Positions 1 to 8,090 of a DNA stretch of 64,000 bases are shown in pieces. Every line of letters starts with the position of its first letter. The first letter of the stretch is position 1. Below the pieces are notes generated by a model. It was given only the letters and a program-made list of their open reading frames with translations, did no database searches and was not told the origin of the DNA. The translations under genes were made by a program, and so were the position numbers. This DNA is from Cardiobacterium hominis (GTDB lineage Bacteria; Pseudomonadota; Gammaproteobacteria; Cardiobacteriales; Cardiobacteriaceae), in contig NZ_LR134365.1 of the NCBI RefSeq assembly GCF_900637305.1, positions 1,852,501 to 1,916,500 on the forward strand. The letters are read 5' to 3'.

Positions 1-1
1 C

Positions 2-850
2 CTGCGCGCGCACTATCCGCACCTTGCCGTCCGCCTCGTGCCGATGACCACCCGGGGCGACCAAATCCTCGACGCACCGCTTGCCCGCATCGGCGGCAAA
101 GGACTCTTCATCAAAGAGCTGGAACAGGCGATGGCGCGCGGAGAAGCCGACATTGCCGTTCACTCCATGAAAGACGTTGGCGTGCACCTGCCGGAAGGCT
201 TCCGCATCGCCGCCATCCTGCCGCGCGAAAACCCGCATGACGCCTTCGTCAGCAACCACTACGCCAGCCTCGCCGAACTGCCGCCAGGCGCGCGCGTCGG
301 CACATGCAGCCTGCGCCGCCGCATGCAGCTCGCCCGCCTGCGTCCCGACCTCAAACTGCTGGACCTGCGCGGCAACGTGCAAACCCGCCTCGACAAACTG
401 GACCGCGGTGACTTCGATGCCATCGTCCTCGCCTGCGCCGGCCTGATTCGCCTCGGCCTGCAAGCGCGCATCCGCGCCGAACTGCCGCCGGAACAATCCT
501 TACCCGCTATCGGCCAGGGCGCGATTGGCATCGAATGCCATGAAACGAGCGCCGTTTACCCGCTGCTCGCCGCGCTGGACGACGCCGACACCGCCCTCTG
601 CGTGCATACCGAGCGCATCATCAACACCCACCTCGAAGGCTCCTGCCAGGTGCCACTGGCCGCACACGCCGCCCTGCACGGCGAACGCATTCACCTCGCC
701 GCGCGCATCGGCATGCCGGACGGCAGTCGCTACCTCAGCGCCGCAGACGACGCCCCGCGCCGTGATGCCGAAGCCCTGGGCAATCACATCGCCGCCCGTC
801 TCATTGCCGACGGTGCGCGCGACATCCTGCAAACACTCTCGCATGAATGA
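2..850 (+). CDS. hemC: Hydroxymethylbilane synthase (porphobilinogen deaminase), 5' partial
   Basis: HemC condenses four porphobilinogen molecules into hydroxymethylbilane in cytosolic tetrapyrrole synthesis. The frame is open from the window edge, where LVPMTTRGD matches the family about 40 residues from its N-terminus, so roughly the first 30 residues lie outside the window. Visible hallmarks are GGKGLFIKELE, ADIAVHSMKD, the GTCSLRRR substrate-binding arginines, LRGNVQTRL, and LEGSCQVP, whose cysteine carries the dipyrromethane cofactor. The gene ends in TGA at 848-850 and overlaps hemD by 8 nt, which suggests translational coupling. Identification is secure; only the start is unseen. Confidence 0.96.
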   Translation: MRAHYPHLAVRLVPMTTRGDQILDAPLARIGGKGLFIKELEQAMARGEADIAVHSMKDVGVHLPEGFRIAAILPRENPHDAFVSNHYASLAELPPGARVGTCSLRRRMQLARLRPDLKLLDLRGNVQTRLDKLDRGDFDAIVLACAGLIRLGLQARIRAELPPEQSLPAIGQGAIGIECHETSAVYPLLAALDDADTALCVHTERIINTHLEGSCQVPLAAHAALHGERIHLAARIGMPDGSRYLSAADDAPRRDAEALGNHIAARLIADGARDILQTLSHE

Positions 851-1574
851 ACTGAGCGGCTGCACCCTCCTCTACACCCGCGATGCTGCCCACTACCCCG
901 CCTTTCGCGCGCGCATCGCCGCCTTGGGCGGCAGCGCATTGCACCTGCCGCTGATGACAACCCGCGTTCTGCCGCTCAGCGCTACCGACCGCGCCATCCT
1001 CGACCACAGCGACGTTCTCGTCTTCACCAGCGCCGCCGCCGTTCATCACCTCATAGAACAATACCCGTTGCGCGACCAACAAACCGTCGCCATCGGCAAA
1101 ACCACCGCCGCCGCCCTGCCCTCCCCGCCTACCATCACCGCGCCTGCGCCGTATAACAGCGAAGCGCTGCTCGCCTACTGGCAACCGCGCGGCATGCGCA
1201 TCGCCCTCATCGCCGCCCCCGGCGGACGCGAACAACTCGCAGCCACACTCAACAAAAACAACACCGTACACACCCTCTACCCTTACCGCCGTACCAACCC
1301 GACCGCAGTCTGGCCAGACGCACTCCCCCTGCCCGACATCATCACCATTGCCAGCCAGCAAACCCTCAACCACCTGCTCGCAATAATCCCGCAAGAAAAA
1401 CTAAAGCTGCTAAAATACCGCGCCTGTATCGCGGCCATCAGCGCAAGGGTGGCGCAATACGCGCAACAACAAGGCTTTCAACAGACCATCTTCGCCGAAG
1501 ATGCCAGCGAAACCCGGCAAATCTCAGCCATTTGCCGCTGGTGGACACAAACCCAGGAGCAACGCCATGACTGA
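843..1574 (+). CDS. hemD: Uroporphyrinogen-III synthase
   Basis: HemD cyclises hydroxymethylbilane to uroporphyrinogen III with inversion of ring D. The 243-residue length is normal for the family, whose sequences diverge strongly. Visible family features are an N-terminal TLLYTRD, the VLVFTSAAAVHHL segment near residue 60, and a C-terminal half with IITIASQQTLNHL. The ATG at 843 lies inside the hemC stop region (ATGAATGA), so the start is fixed by the overlap. The gene also overlaps hemX by 8 nt at its 3' end. Position between hemC and hemX supports the call as much as the sequence does. Confidence 0.92.
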   Translation: MNELSGCTLLYTRDAAHYPAFRARIAALGGSALHLPLMTTRVLPLSATDRAILDHSDVLVFTSAAAVHHLIEQYPLRDQQTVAIGKTTAAALPSPPTITAPAPYNSEALLAYWQPRGMRIALIAAPGGREQLAATLNKNNTVHTLYPYRRTNPTAVWPDALPLPDIITIASQQTLNHLLAIIPQEKLKLLKYRACIAAISARVAQYAQQQGFQQTIFAEDASETRQISAICRWWTQTQEQRHD

Positions 1575-2847
1575 AGAAAAACAACCCGAAAATCAGCACG
1601 AAACCAGCCCCGTCGTGGCGCAGGAAGCGCCGCTTGAGCACCAGCCTACCGCACCGAAAACCGGACGCGGACTGGCATTACTGGCGCTGCTCGTCAGCAT
1701 CGCGACAGCAGGTGCAGGCATCTATGCCCTCAAACAATTCTCCGACAGCTACGACCGCGCCTTCACCCTGCAAGCCAAAGCCCAAGAAAGCGCGCTACAA
1801 CATTTCGCCAGCACCGGCCAAGTCGATGACCTCACCCTGCGCGTCGAAGCACTGAACAAACAGGCGCAAGTACTGAACAACCTCGACAGCACCATTAACA
1901 CCGCCATCGCCGCCAACCAACTGAGCGAAGACCAAATCGCAGCACTCGTCGCTGCCAACAGCATCAACCGCGAGCAAGCAGAAAGCCTCATCAAACAAGC
2001 GCTCGCCACCTTTGCCCAGGGTGAGACCAAAATAGATCTGAGCAAAGAAATCGCTGCCGTCGAAAAAAGCGAAGCTGCAGCCAAAGCAGCCGTCCAACAA
2101 ATCGACGACAAAGCACAAACCTTCGCCCGCGAAATAGACGAAAAACGCGTACTCATCGAACACGCGCTGGCGCAAAGCAACAACAGCATCAACCCCTTCC
2201 CGCTGATTAACGCCCTGAAAATGGCACAAATCGCGGCGAACGACGGCAACTACAACGCCGCCAAAGCCTACCTCGAACAGGCGGGCGCAACCTACACCCT
2301 CTTCAACCTCGGCCAAAGCAACTACGCCCAATACCAGGACGAACTGGCCAAACTGCGCAGCGACTACGCCGTACTGGCCGCACAGGCAACCCCGGCGGCA
2401 CAAATCGACGCCATCATCACCACCCTGCCCGCCTGGCCGTACAAAAACGTTGACCCGCTCGCGCACGAAGAAACCGTCAAAGCAGCCGACTGGAAAGAAC
2501 GGCTGAAAGGCATCGGCGCAGACATCCTCAAAAAAACCATCACCGTGCGTGAAATCGACGACGCCGGTCTTACCTGGATACAGGCAAACGACGCACTACA
2601 AATTATCCTCAAAGAAAACCTGCGTTTAGACCTCGCCTACGCGCGCAACGCCCTGCAACTGCACGACCAGGCAGCCTACGCAGCGACCGCCGACCGCCTG
2701 CACAGCGACATCGAGCGCCTCTTTGACGTGAACAACGACAACGTCGCCGCCGCCCTTGCCACCCTGGAAGCCCTGAAAAACAGCGGCGGCAACGCACCAG
2801 ACATCGCCGCACTGATCGAAAAACTCGAACAGGCCGCCAAGGAGTAA
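1567..2847 (+). CDS. hemX: HemX-family membrane protein
   Basis: This 426-residue protein has a short polar cytosolic N-terminus, one transmembrane helix (about residues 35-57) and a long alanine- and glutamine-rich, largely helical periplasmic region likely to form coiled coil. That is the HemX architecture found between hemD and hemY. Older annotations call HemX a uroporphyrinogen-III methyltransferase, but no SAM-binding motif is visible, so I do not assign that activity. The chosen ATG overlaps the hemD stop by 8 nt and follows CAGGAGCAACGCC. Upstream in-frame codons lie inside hemD and lack such a site. Confidence 0.9.
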   Translation: MTEEKQPENQHETSPVVAQEAPLEHQPTAPKTGRGLALLALLVSIATAGAGIYALKQFSDSYDRAFTLQAKAQESALQHFASTGQVDDLTLRVEALNKQAQVLNNLDSTINTAIAANQLSEDQIAALVAANSINREQAESLIKQALATFAQGETKIDLSKEIAAVEKSEAAAKAAVQQIDDKAQTFAREIDEKRVLIEHALAQSNNSINPFPLINALKMAQIAANDGNYNAAKAYLEQAGATYTLFNLGQSNYAQYQDELAKLRSDYAVLAAQATPAAQIDAIITTLPAWPYKNVDPLAHEETVKAADWKERLKGIGADILKKTITVREIDDAGLTWIQANDALQIILKENLRLDLAYARNALQLHDQAAYAATADRLHSDIERLFDVNNDNVAAALATLEALKNSGGNAPDIAALIEKLEQAAKE

Positions 2848-2850
2848 GCC

Positions 2851-4113
2851 ATGCGCATCATCCTCTTCCTCCTCATCCTCTGCCTCTGCGGCCTCGTCGG
2901 CTACGCGGTGAACCTCATCCCGCTGCGCGTCATCTTCAAAGCAGACACCTACTACATCGAAACCTCACTCATCGTCTGGCTGCTACTCTCGCTTGTCGCC
3001 AGCGTCGCCCTCTACCACATCCTGAAAGCACTCTGCTGGCTCTGGCACAGCCCGCAAATCTTCAGCCGTAGCAGCGCCGTGCGTCGCCAGCACAAAGCCG
3101 ATCGCCTGCTGAAAAGCGGCATGACCGCACTGCTCGCCGGCCACTACAGCCGCGCCGAACGCGACCTTGACCGCGGCGGCAAACTGGCAGAAAGCCTTGG
3201 CCAAAACGCCGTCATCTACTTTGAAAACGCCGCCATCGCCGCCGACCGCCAGAATGCCAAAGAACGCCGCGACCACTACCTGCTGCTCGCCCGCCAAGAC
3301 GCGCGCCACCAGCACGGCAGCCTGACCCGTCTCGCCGAAGCCGAAATCCACGTCCAAAACGGCGCTTACGAACAAGCGGCAAAACTGCTGGAAAAACTGC
3401 ACCAAGAAGAACCGCGCAACAGCAAAATCACCGCGCTGCTGGACGAAACCTACGCCAAACAACAAGACTGGGCAAAAGCCTGGGCGCTCCTGCCCGCATT
3501 GCGCCCGCATCTGGCAGAAGCCGAATACAGCACACGCCAAAAAACCTATGCCAAAGGCCTGCTGCACGACACCGCCACGCGGGAAAGCGTCGAAGCACTG
3601 GAAGCGGCGTGGAAACGCCTGCCTGCCGAAGTCCGCCGCGACAAAGACATGATCCTGCAATACGCAGGCGCGCTGGTCGAAAACGACCACCCCGAAGAAG
3701 CCGAAAAACTGCTTGCCGCCGAAATTCGCCAGACACAAGACCTCGAATACATCCAGGCCTACAGCCAACTGCGCCGCGCCAACTTCCGCGCCCAACTGGA
3801 GCACATGAAACAGTGGGAAAACAAACACACCAACGACGCCATCTTCCTCTACGCCAAAGCGCTCATCGCATATAAAGCAAAAGAACTGGACATCGCGCTC
3901 GCTGCCATCGAAGAAGCGGTCAAACGCAGCCAGACCGGGGAAGCCTTTGCGCTCTACGCACAAATCCTGGAGGCGAAAAACCGCCCGGAAGCCGCGCTGG
4001 TTGCTTACCGGCAAAGCGTCGCCCCGCTACACCCGGAACAGGCACTAGACGGCGACTTGCTACCCGCCCCGGAAGCAGAAGCACCCAAACCGGACGACGT
4101 AAAAACCTCCTGA
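2851..4113 (+). CDS. hemY: HemY-family TPR membrane protein
   Basis: HemY is an inner-membrane protein of the hemCDXY cluster. Its role in protohaem synthesis is known mainly from genetics. The 420-residue product has two N-terminal transmembrane helices (about 3-20 and 38-62), then helical TPR-like repeats (for example YSRAERDLDRGG, YEQAAKLLEKL, PEEAEKLLAAE, PEAALVAYRQS). It starts 3 nt after the hemX stop with AAGGAG in place. It should not be confused with the Bacillus HemY protoporphyrinogen oxidase, because no FAD motif is present. It is the last gene of the operon and is followed by a terminator. Confidence 0.92.
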   Translation: MRIILFLLILCLCGLVGYAVNLIPLRVIFKADTYYIETSLIVWLLLSLVASVALYHILKALCWLWHSPQIFSRSSAVRRQHKADRLLKSGMTALLAGHYSRAERDLDRGGKLAESLGQNAVIYFENAAIAADRQNAKERRDHYLLLARQDARHQHGSLTRLAEAEIHVQNGAYEQAAKLLEKLHQEEPRNSKITALLDETYAKQQDWAKAWALLPALRPHLAEAEYSTRQKTYAKGLLHDTATRESVEALEAAWKRLPAEVRRDKDMILQYAGALVENDHPEEAEKLLAAEIRQTQDLEYIQAYSQLRRANFRAQLEHMKQWENKHTNDAIFLYAKALIAYKAKELDIALAAIEEAVKRSQTGEAFALYAQILEAKNRPEAALVAYRQSVAPLHPEQALDGDLLPAPEAEAPKPDDVKTS

Positions 4114-4129
4114 ACTTAACTTCACCCCG

Positions 4130-4157
4130 ACACACCCGCAACTGCGGGTGTGTTTTT
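4130..4157 (+). terminator. Rho-independent terminator after hemY
   Basis: A perfect 10-bp stem (ACACACCCGC / GCGGGTGTGT) with an AACT loop is followed by a T-run, 16 nt after the hemY stop. Confidence 0.9.
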
Positions 4158-4201
4158 ATCTACTCCCTGCGCAGATTTACAAACGCCGCGAACAGCACCG
4201 A

Positions 4202-4372
4202 TTTTAGAGCCTAGTCAAAATCCCGTGGCGGTTGTCATGTGCGCAGGGTTGGGCGATCTACGGCCTTGCCAAACTTGGCAAAGTAGCCCCATGCCTGCGT
4301 TTTGCGCCTTGCACCCCATCCCAATCCGCATTACACCCAACTCGCCACACAATCTTGAACAGGCTTCTAAAA
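4202..4372. repeat. MITE-like element with inverted termini (variant interior)
   Basis: The left end TTTTAGAGCCTAGTCAAAAT and the right end, read on the opposite strand, TTTTAGAAGCCTGTTCAAGA are imperfect inverted repeats with TA at the boundary, giving a 171-bp element with no convincing gene. Its ends resemble those of the elements at 6963, 26751, 48385 and 58839, but its interior differs. It fills most of the hemY-yqcC gap. Confidence 0.6.
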
Positions 4373-4405
4373 GCAACCCCTGTGCGACAGTACAGCCCCA
4401 AAACC

Positions 4406-4431
4406 AAAAACGCCACAACCGTGGCGTTTTT
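4406..4431 (-). terminator. Terminator after yqcC (bidirectional shape)
   Basis: AAAAACGCCAC / GTGGCGTTTTT with an AACC loop lies immediately after the yqcC stop. The flanking A and T runs allow function on either strand. Confidence 0.85.
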
Positions 4432-4433
4432 CT

Positions 4434-4808
4434 TTAATGCCGCTGATAACGGCGGCGGACTTCCTGCAAATGCTGCGGTGTGGCGGCGTCGTTATTCACG
4501 AGGCCATCCAGCGCGCGCATGACCAGTAGCAGGCCGCGGGTGTCTTCCGCGCTGCCGCGCCACGCTTCTTCAGCAATTGCCAAGAGGCCGCTGCGCTCCG
4601 GCAGCGCGCCTTGACTCGCGATGTAATCCCGCATTTTCGGGATGTACACCCATTGCAGCCATTCGCTGAAGCGCAGGGTATCGACGCAGAAGGGTTCGAT
4701 GCTGGTGAGTGCCGCGTCATCCGGCGATGCGTCGCCCCACCAGCCCGCCTCCAGCAGCGCCAGTTCGAGGGCGGCGAGCAGTTCGTGCATGTGTTCGAGT
4801 GCGTTCAT
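4434..4808 (-). CDS. yqcC: YqcC-family (DUF446) small protein
   Basis: This 124-residue soluble protein matches the YqcC/DUF446 pattern. The core is an acidic N-terminal helix, then [21 protein letters not shown], where the FxDT and EWLQWV-IP-M residues are the conserved centre, then helical segments. The molecular function of the family is unknown to me. Its ATG overlaps the icd stop by 4 nt (ATGA), so it is probably translated from the icd transcript, an unusual partner for this gene. A terminator follows directly. Confidence 0.85.
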   Translation of the reverse strand: MNALEHMHELLAALELALLEAGWWGDASPDDAALTSIEPFCVDTLRFSEWLQWVYIPKMRDYIASQGALPERSGLLAIAEEAWRGSAEDTRGLLLVMRALDGLVNNDAATPQHLQEVRRRYQRH

Positions 4809-6034
4809 GTGAGGTTTCCGATGAGGGCGTCGGCAAAGGCGCGGGTACTGACTTCTCTCGCCCCTTCCATCAGGCGGGCGAAGTCGTAGGTGACGGTTTT
4901 TTCGGCAATGGTCGTGGCGTAGGCGCGGTTGATGCGTTCTGCCGCTTCATGCCAGCCGAGGTGCTCCAGCAGCATCAAGCCGGAGAGCAGGAGCGAGCTG
5001 GGGTTGGCGCGGTTTTTGCCCGCGTGTTTCGGCGCGCTGCCGTGGGTGGCTTCAAAGACGGCCAGCCCCGCACCGATGTTCGCGCCGGGGGCGATGCCGA
5101 TGCCGCCGACTTGCGCGGCGAGCGCGTCGGAGAGGTAGTCGCCGTTGAGGTTCAGGGTGGCGATGACGTCGTATTCTGCCGGGCGCAGCAGCAGCATCTG
5201 GAACATTGCATCGGCGATGCGGTCTTTGATGATGATTTTGCCGGCGGGCGCCTCGGCGCCGTCCAGTTCGTCTTCGCGCACGGTCAGGCCGGGGAAGTGT
5301 TCGCGCGCGACTTCGTAGCCCCATTCGCGGAAGGCGCCCTCGGTGTATTTCATGATGTTGCCTTTGTGGACGAGGGTAACGCTGCGCCGCCCGTGCGCTA
5401 TGGCGTATTCAATCGCCATTTTGATCAGGCGTTTGCTGGCATATTCGGAGACGGGCTTGATGCCCAGCGCCGCGCCGTCGAAGAATTGCGCGCCCAGTTC
5501 GCGCCGCAGGAAGTCGGCCAGTTTGGCGTTTTCCGCGCTGCCTGCGGCGTATTCGATGCCCGCGTACACGTCTTCGGTGTTTTCGCGGAAGATGACGACG
5601 TCAAGGTCTTCGGGGCGGCGCATCGGCGAGGGTACGCCCGCGTAGTGGCGCACTGGGCGCACGCAGGCGTAGAGATCCAGCGTTTGCCGCAGGGCGACGT
5701 TAAGTGAGCGGAAGCCGCCGCCGACGGGCGTGGTCAGCGGCCCTTTGATGGCAACACGTAATTGGCGCAATGCGGCGAGCGTCGTCTGCGGGAAGGCGTC
5801 ACCGCCCTGCCCTGCCGCTGCTTCACCCAGCGGCAAGTCGCACCAGACGATGCGGCGGCGCTCGCCGTATGCGGCTTTGATGGCAGCGTCCCAGACGCGG
5901 CGCGATGCCTGCATGATTTCCGGGCCGATGCCGTCGCCGGCGATGCAGCCGATCCAGGGGTTGTCCGGCACGTGCCATTGGCCGTCGTGCCAGCGGACGA
6001 GCGTGCCGCCAGCGGGGAAGGTTTGTGTGGTCAT
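4805..6034 (-). CDS. icd: NADP-dependent isocitrate dehydrogenase
   Basis: Icd oxidatively decarboxylates isocitrate to 2-oxoglutarate in the TCA cycle. The 409 residues align along the family. RSLNVALRQ (about 109-117) holds the substrate-binding serine that AceK phosphorylates in E. coli; [19 protein letters not shown] and [11 protein letters not shown] are present, as is the cofactor region [12 protein letters not shown]. Relative to E. coli, the first NADP-determining lysine is kept but the following tyrosine is histidine. The later tyrosine and arginine in VTYDFARL are kept, so NADP use is likely but worth testing. The ATG follows AAGAAGGACC. Confidence 0.95.
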   Translation of the reverse strand: MTTQTFPAGGTLVRWHDGQWHVPDNPWIGCIAGDGIGPEIMQASRRVWDAAIKAAYGERRRIVWCDLPLGEAAAGQGGDAFPQTTLAALRQLRVAIKGPLTTPVGGGFRSLNVALRQTLDLYACVRPVRHYAGVPSPMRRPEDLDVVIFRENTEDVYAGIEYAAGSAENAKLADFLRRELGAQFFDGAALGIKPVSEYASKRLIKMAIEYAIAHGRRSVTLVHKGNIMKYTEGAFREWGYEVAREHFPGLTVREDELDGAEAPAGKIIIKDRIADAMFQMLLLRPAEYDVIATLNLNGDYLSDALAAQVGGIGIAPGANIGAGLAVFEATHGSAPKHAGKNRANPSSLLLSGLMLLEHLGWHEAAERINRAYATTIAEKTVTYDFARLMEGAREVSTRAFADALIGNLT

Positions 6035-6063
6035 TGCAGGGTCCTTCTTAGGTGGTTTTACCG

Positions 6064-6096
6064 TATTTACATACGCGATAGCGGGTAGGTATATTA
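6064..6096. repeat. Dispersed palindromic repeat, degenerate copy
   Basis: TATTTACATACGCGATAGCG and a weaker right arm (GGTATATTA) match the palindromic repeat seen intact at 46794-46830. This copy covers the stop codon of the adjacent DUF2262-type gene and lies about 30 nt upstream of icd, so it forms the icd leader. Confidence 0.6.
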
Positions 6097-6942
6097 CCCC
6101 ATAAAAGTAGCTTCTCTAAAACTGCCATCGGGGTTTACGGCAACATAGATGATATGTCCGGCAAAGAGGTCGCCATCGTCAAACCAGGCAGCGAAGCTAC
6201 CGTCATAACGGCAGGAGAGTAAATCCAGGCGGATGCGCTGGCGGAATGTTTCGGCAGTGAGCGGCGGGACCGGTTCGCCGTCGTCATCCGTGTCGTCCTG
6301 CCAGTCGCGCGCGCTTTCGAGCAGCGCATCGCACGCCCAGTTTTCCAGGCACGCCTGCCATTTTTCCGGTGCGGCGTACAGTTTGCGCAGGGTGGCAAGA
6401 GCGGCTGGCGGCGGGATGTCGCTACTGTCGTCCGGGTGTTGGTCAAGCGAGACGCTGATGGTATTGCCAAGCCAGTCCATGTCGGCAATAAATTGGTTTG
6501 ACGCTTTGTATTGTCCGAAGGCAGGAAATGGCTCTTCCTGCCAGTAGGCATCCGGTCGAATGATTCGGCTTTCGCGCAATGCTTCCTGGGCGGCGCGTTC
6601 TTCGGCTTCGCGCTCTACGAGCGTGGCGCGTACCGTCTGTAGTGCAGTGTCGGTAATGTCGCGTTGCAGGATAGTGAGTAGCAGGAAATTGCCGGTTTCG
6701 TGCTGATGCGGGCGGACGAGTAGGCGATAGAGGGTAAACGGCGCAAAGGGGTTGTCTTTGTCATCCGACCAGTTGATGCTGCCGACGCTTTCGCGGTGCA
6801 GCACGCCGTCTTCCGTCCACGCACCGAGGTAGTAGCGGCTGTACGGGGCTTGGTGAGCCTCGGGGAAATCTTAGGTGAGGACAAGGATTTCTTTCGCTTC
6901 AGCGCGATAGTCTTCGGTGGCGGTTTTTGTAAAGGAGGTCAT
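6094..6942 (-). pseudogene. DUF2262-type protein interrupted by an in-frame TAA
   Basis: Reading from ATG at 6942, the frame gives MTSFTKTATEDYRAEAKEI and four more residues. It meets TAA at 6873-6871 (codon 24) and then continues in the same frame for about 260 codons without another stop. The C-terminal part contains FDDGDLFAGHIIYVAVNPDG, the pattern I associate with DUF2262. Because the frame is unchanged on both sides of the stop, a single substitution is the simplest explanation. A shorter product could start at the GTG at 6804. The function is unknown. Confidence 0.7.
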
Positions 6943-6962
6943 ATGGACTCTGGGTTGCGGTG

Positions 6963-7164
6963 TTTAGAACTTGTTCAAATTCCCCCTTCTCTCTGTAGAA
7001 CAAGCATTGCTTGCGAAGCAAGAGATTGGGCTAGGGTGAGGGCGGCAAACGTGAAAAATCGAAATCTTGTCTCGTAAGCAACATCGCTCATCCCCCAACT
7101 TTTCCCCCACTGCGGGCTTCACCCTGCAGGGGAGGCGGAGTGTTCAATTGTCAACAGCCCCTAG
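6963..7164. repeat. Mosaic MITE-like element
   Basis: The left end TTTAGAACTTGTTCAAATTC and the right end CAATTGTCAACAGCCCCTAG are imperfect inverted termini with TA at each boundary. The interior has a decayed AGAACAAGCATTGCTTGCGA block, the shared GTGAAAAATCGAAATCTTGT block, and the GC-rich CTGCGGGCTTCACCCTGCAG hairpin. All three recur in other elements of this window. No gene is visible here. Confidence 0.75.
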
Positions 7165-7183
7165 CGCTCAGGTAGGTGTATGT

Positions 7184-7210
7184 AAAAAGGCTGCCCGCAG
7201 GCAGCCTTTT
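7184..7210 (-). terminator. Terminator of the 7218-8030 gene
   Basis: AAAAGGCTGCC / GGCAGCCTTTT with a CGCA loop lies 8 nt beyond the stop of the minus-strand gene. Confidence 0.85.
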
Positions 7211-7217
7211 GCTGTTT

Positions 7218-8030
7218 TTAGTCGGTAAGGACGGCGTTTTTGATTTGTTCGATGAGCGCGCGGCGTTCGCTTTTGTTCAGGCCGCCGATGCTTTTTAGCT
7301 GGTCGTCGAAGGGGACGGGGGCGCCGTCGCCATCTTTGGGGGTGAAGGCGAGCAGGGTCAGGCGGTCGCCGTTGTCACCGGTAATCCACGGGCTGCCTTT
7401 GCCGAAGTTGAGGCCGATTTTGACGGTTTTGCCGTTGTGTTCGGCAAGGTAGCTGGTCGCCCGATCGCCTTTGCGCGTGGCTTCGATTTCGGTCAGTTGC
7501 CACGGCTGAGCTTCTTTGCGGTTCAGCCCGGCAAGGAGCGCGCGGCTGCGCGGCAGGGTGATGAACAGGCCGTAGAGGGCGAGCCAGAGGCAGAGCAGGA
7601 GGGCGGCGAGGAACATGAGGGCAAGGACGGCGCGGTTCATGATTTTGTCCACGGCGATGTCCAGCGTGATGTTGGCGGGGTTGTCGTTGGCGGCGATGGC
7701 GGTCACGGTATAGTCGCCGCTGGAGAAGTCAAAGAAGGCGAAGGTTTTTTCAACGCTGTGTCCGTCGTGGCGGATGGTCGCCTTGCAGCCGGTGAAGATG
7801 GCCTTGCGTGTTTTGCATTCGCCTTTGATATCGGCGTCGATGGCGTGGTAGGCCTGCCCAATTTTGTAGTCGGCATAGATGGCTTTGCCCATGTCGGCGA
7901 CCCACCAGGCGATGCCAGCGGCCACCAGCAGCAGGAAGAGCGCGGCGATGACGGCGCGTACCGGGTTGTTGACGCCGATACGTTTCATCTTCAGGCGTTT
8001 TCCGGGGAGTTCGAGGGTGTAAGTGCGCAT
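7218..8030 (-). CDS. Two-helix membrane protein of unknown function
   Basis: I do not recognise this 270-residue protein. It has a basic N-terminus and a transmembrane helix at about 27-46. A roughly 85-residue loop follows with two cysteines (GECKTRKAIFTGCKATI, about 72 and 82) that could form a disulfide if periplasmic. A second helix spans about 133-157 and the C-terminal domain is soluble. The topology predicts both termini in the cytosol. A second in-frame ATG at residue 15 (MKRIGVNN) is an alternative start. The gene has its own terminator. Confidence 0.7.
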   Translation of the reverse strand: MRTYTLELPGKRLKMKRIGVNNPVRAVIAALFLLLVAAGIAWWVADMGKAIYADYKIGQAYHAIDADIKGECKTRKAIFTGCKATIRHDGHSVEKTFAFFDFSSGDYTVTAIAANDNPANITLDIAVDKIMNRAVLALMFLAALLLCLWLALYGLFITLPRSRALLAGLNRKEAQPWQLTEIEATRKGDRATSYLAEHNGKTVKIGLNFGKGSPWITGDNGDRLTLLAFTPKDGDGAPVPFDDQLKSIGGLNKSERRALIEQIKNAVLTD

Positions 8031-8090
8031 GGTTTTTTCTTTTGGTTTGAATGTGGAGGGCGCGGATTATACGCCGAGGTGAGCGTTTAT

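Noticed and set aside
4150-4437. Short open frames between hemY and yqcC
   Set aside because: They run through the terminator and the MITE-like element and have no start signals or protein-like sequence.
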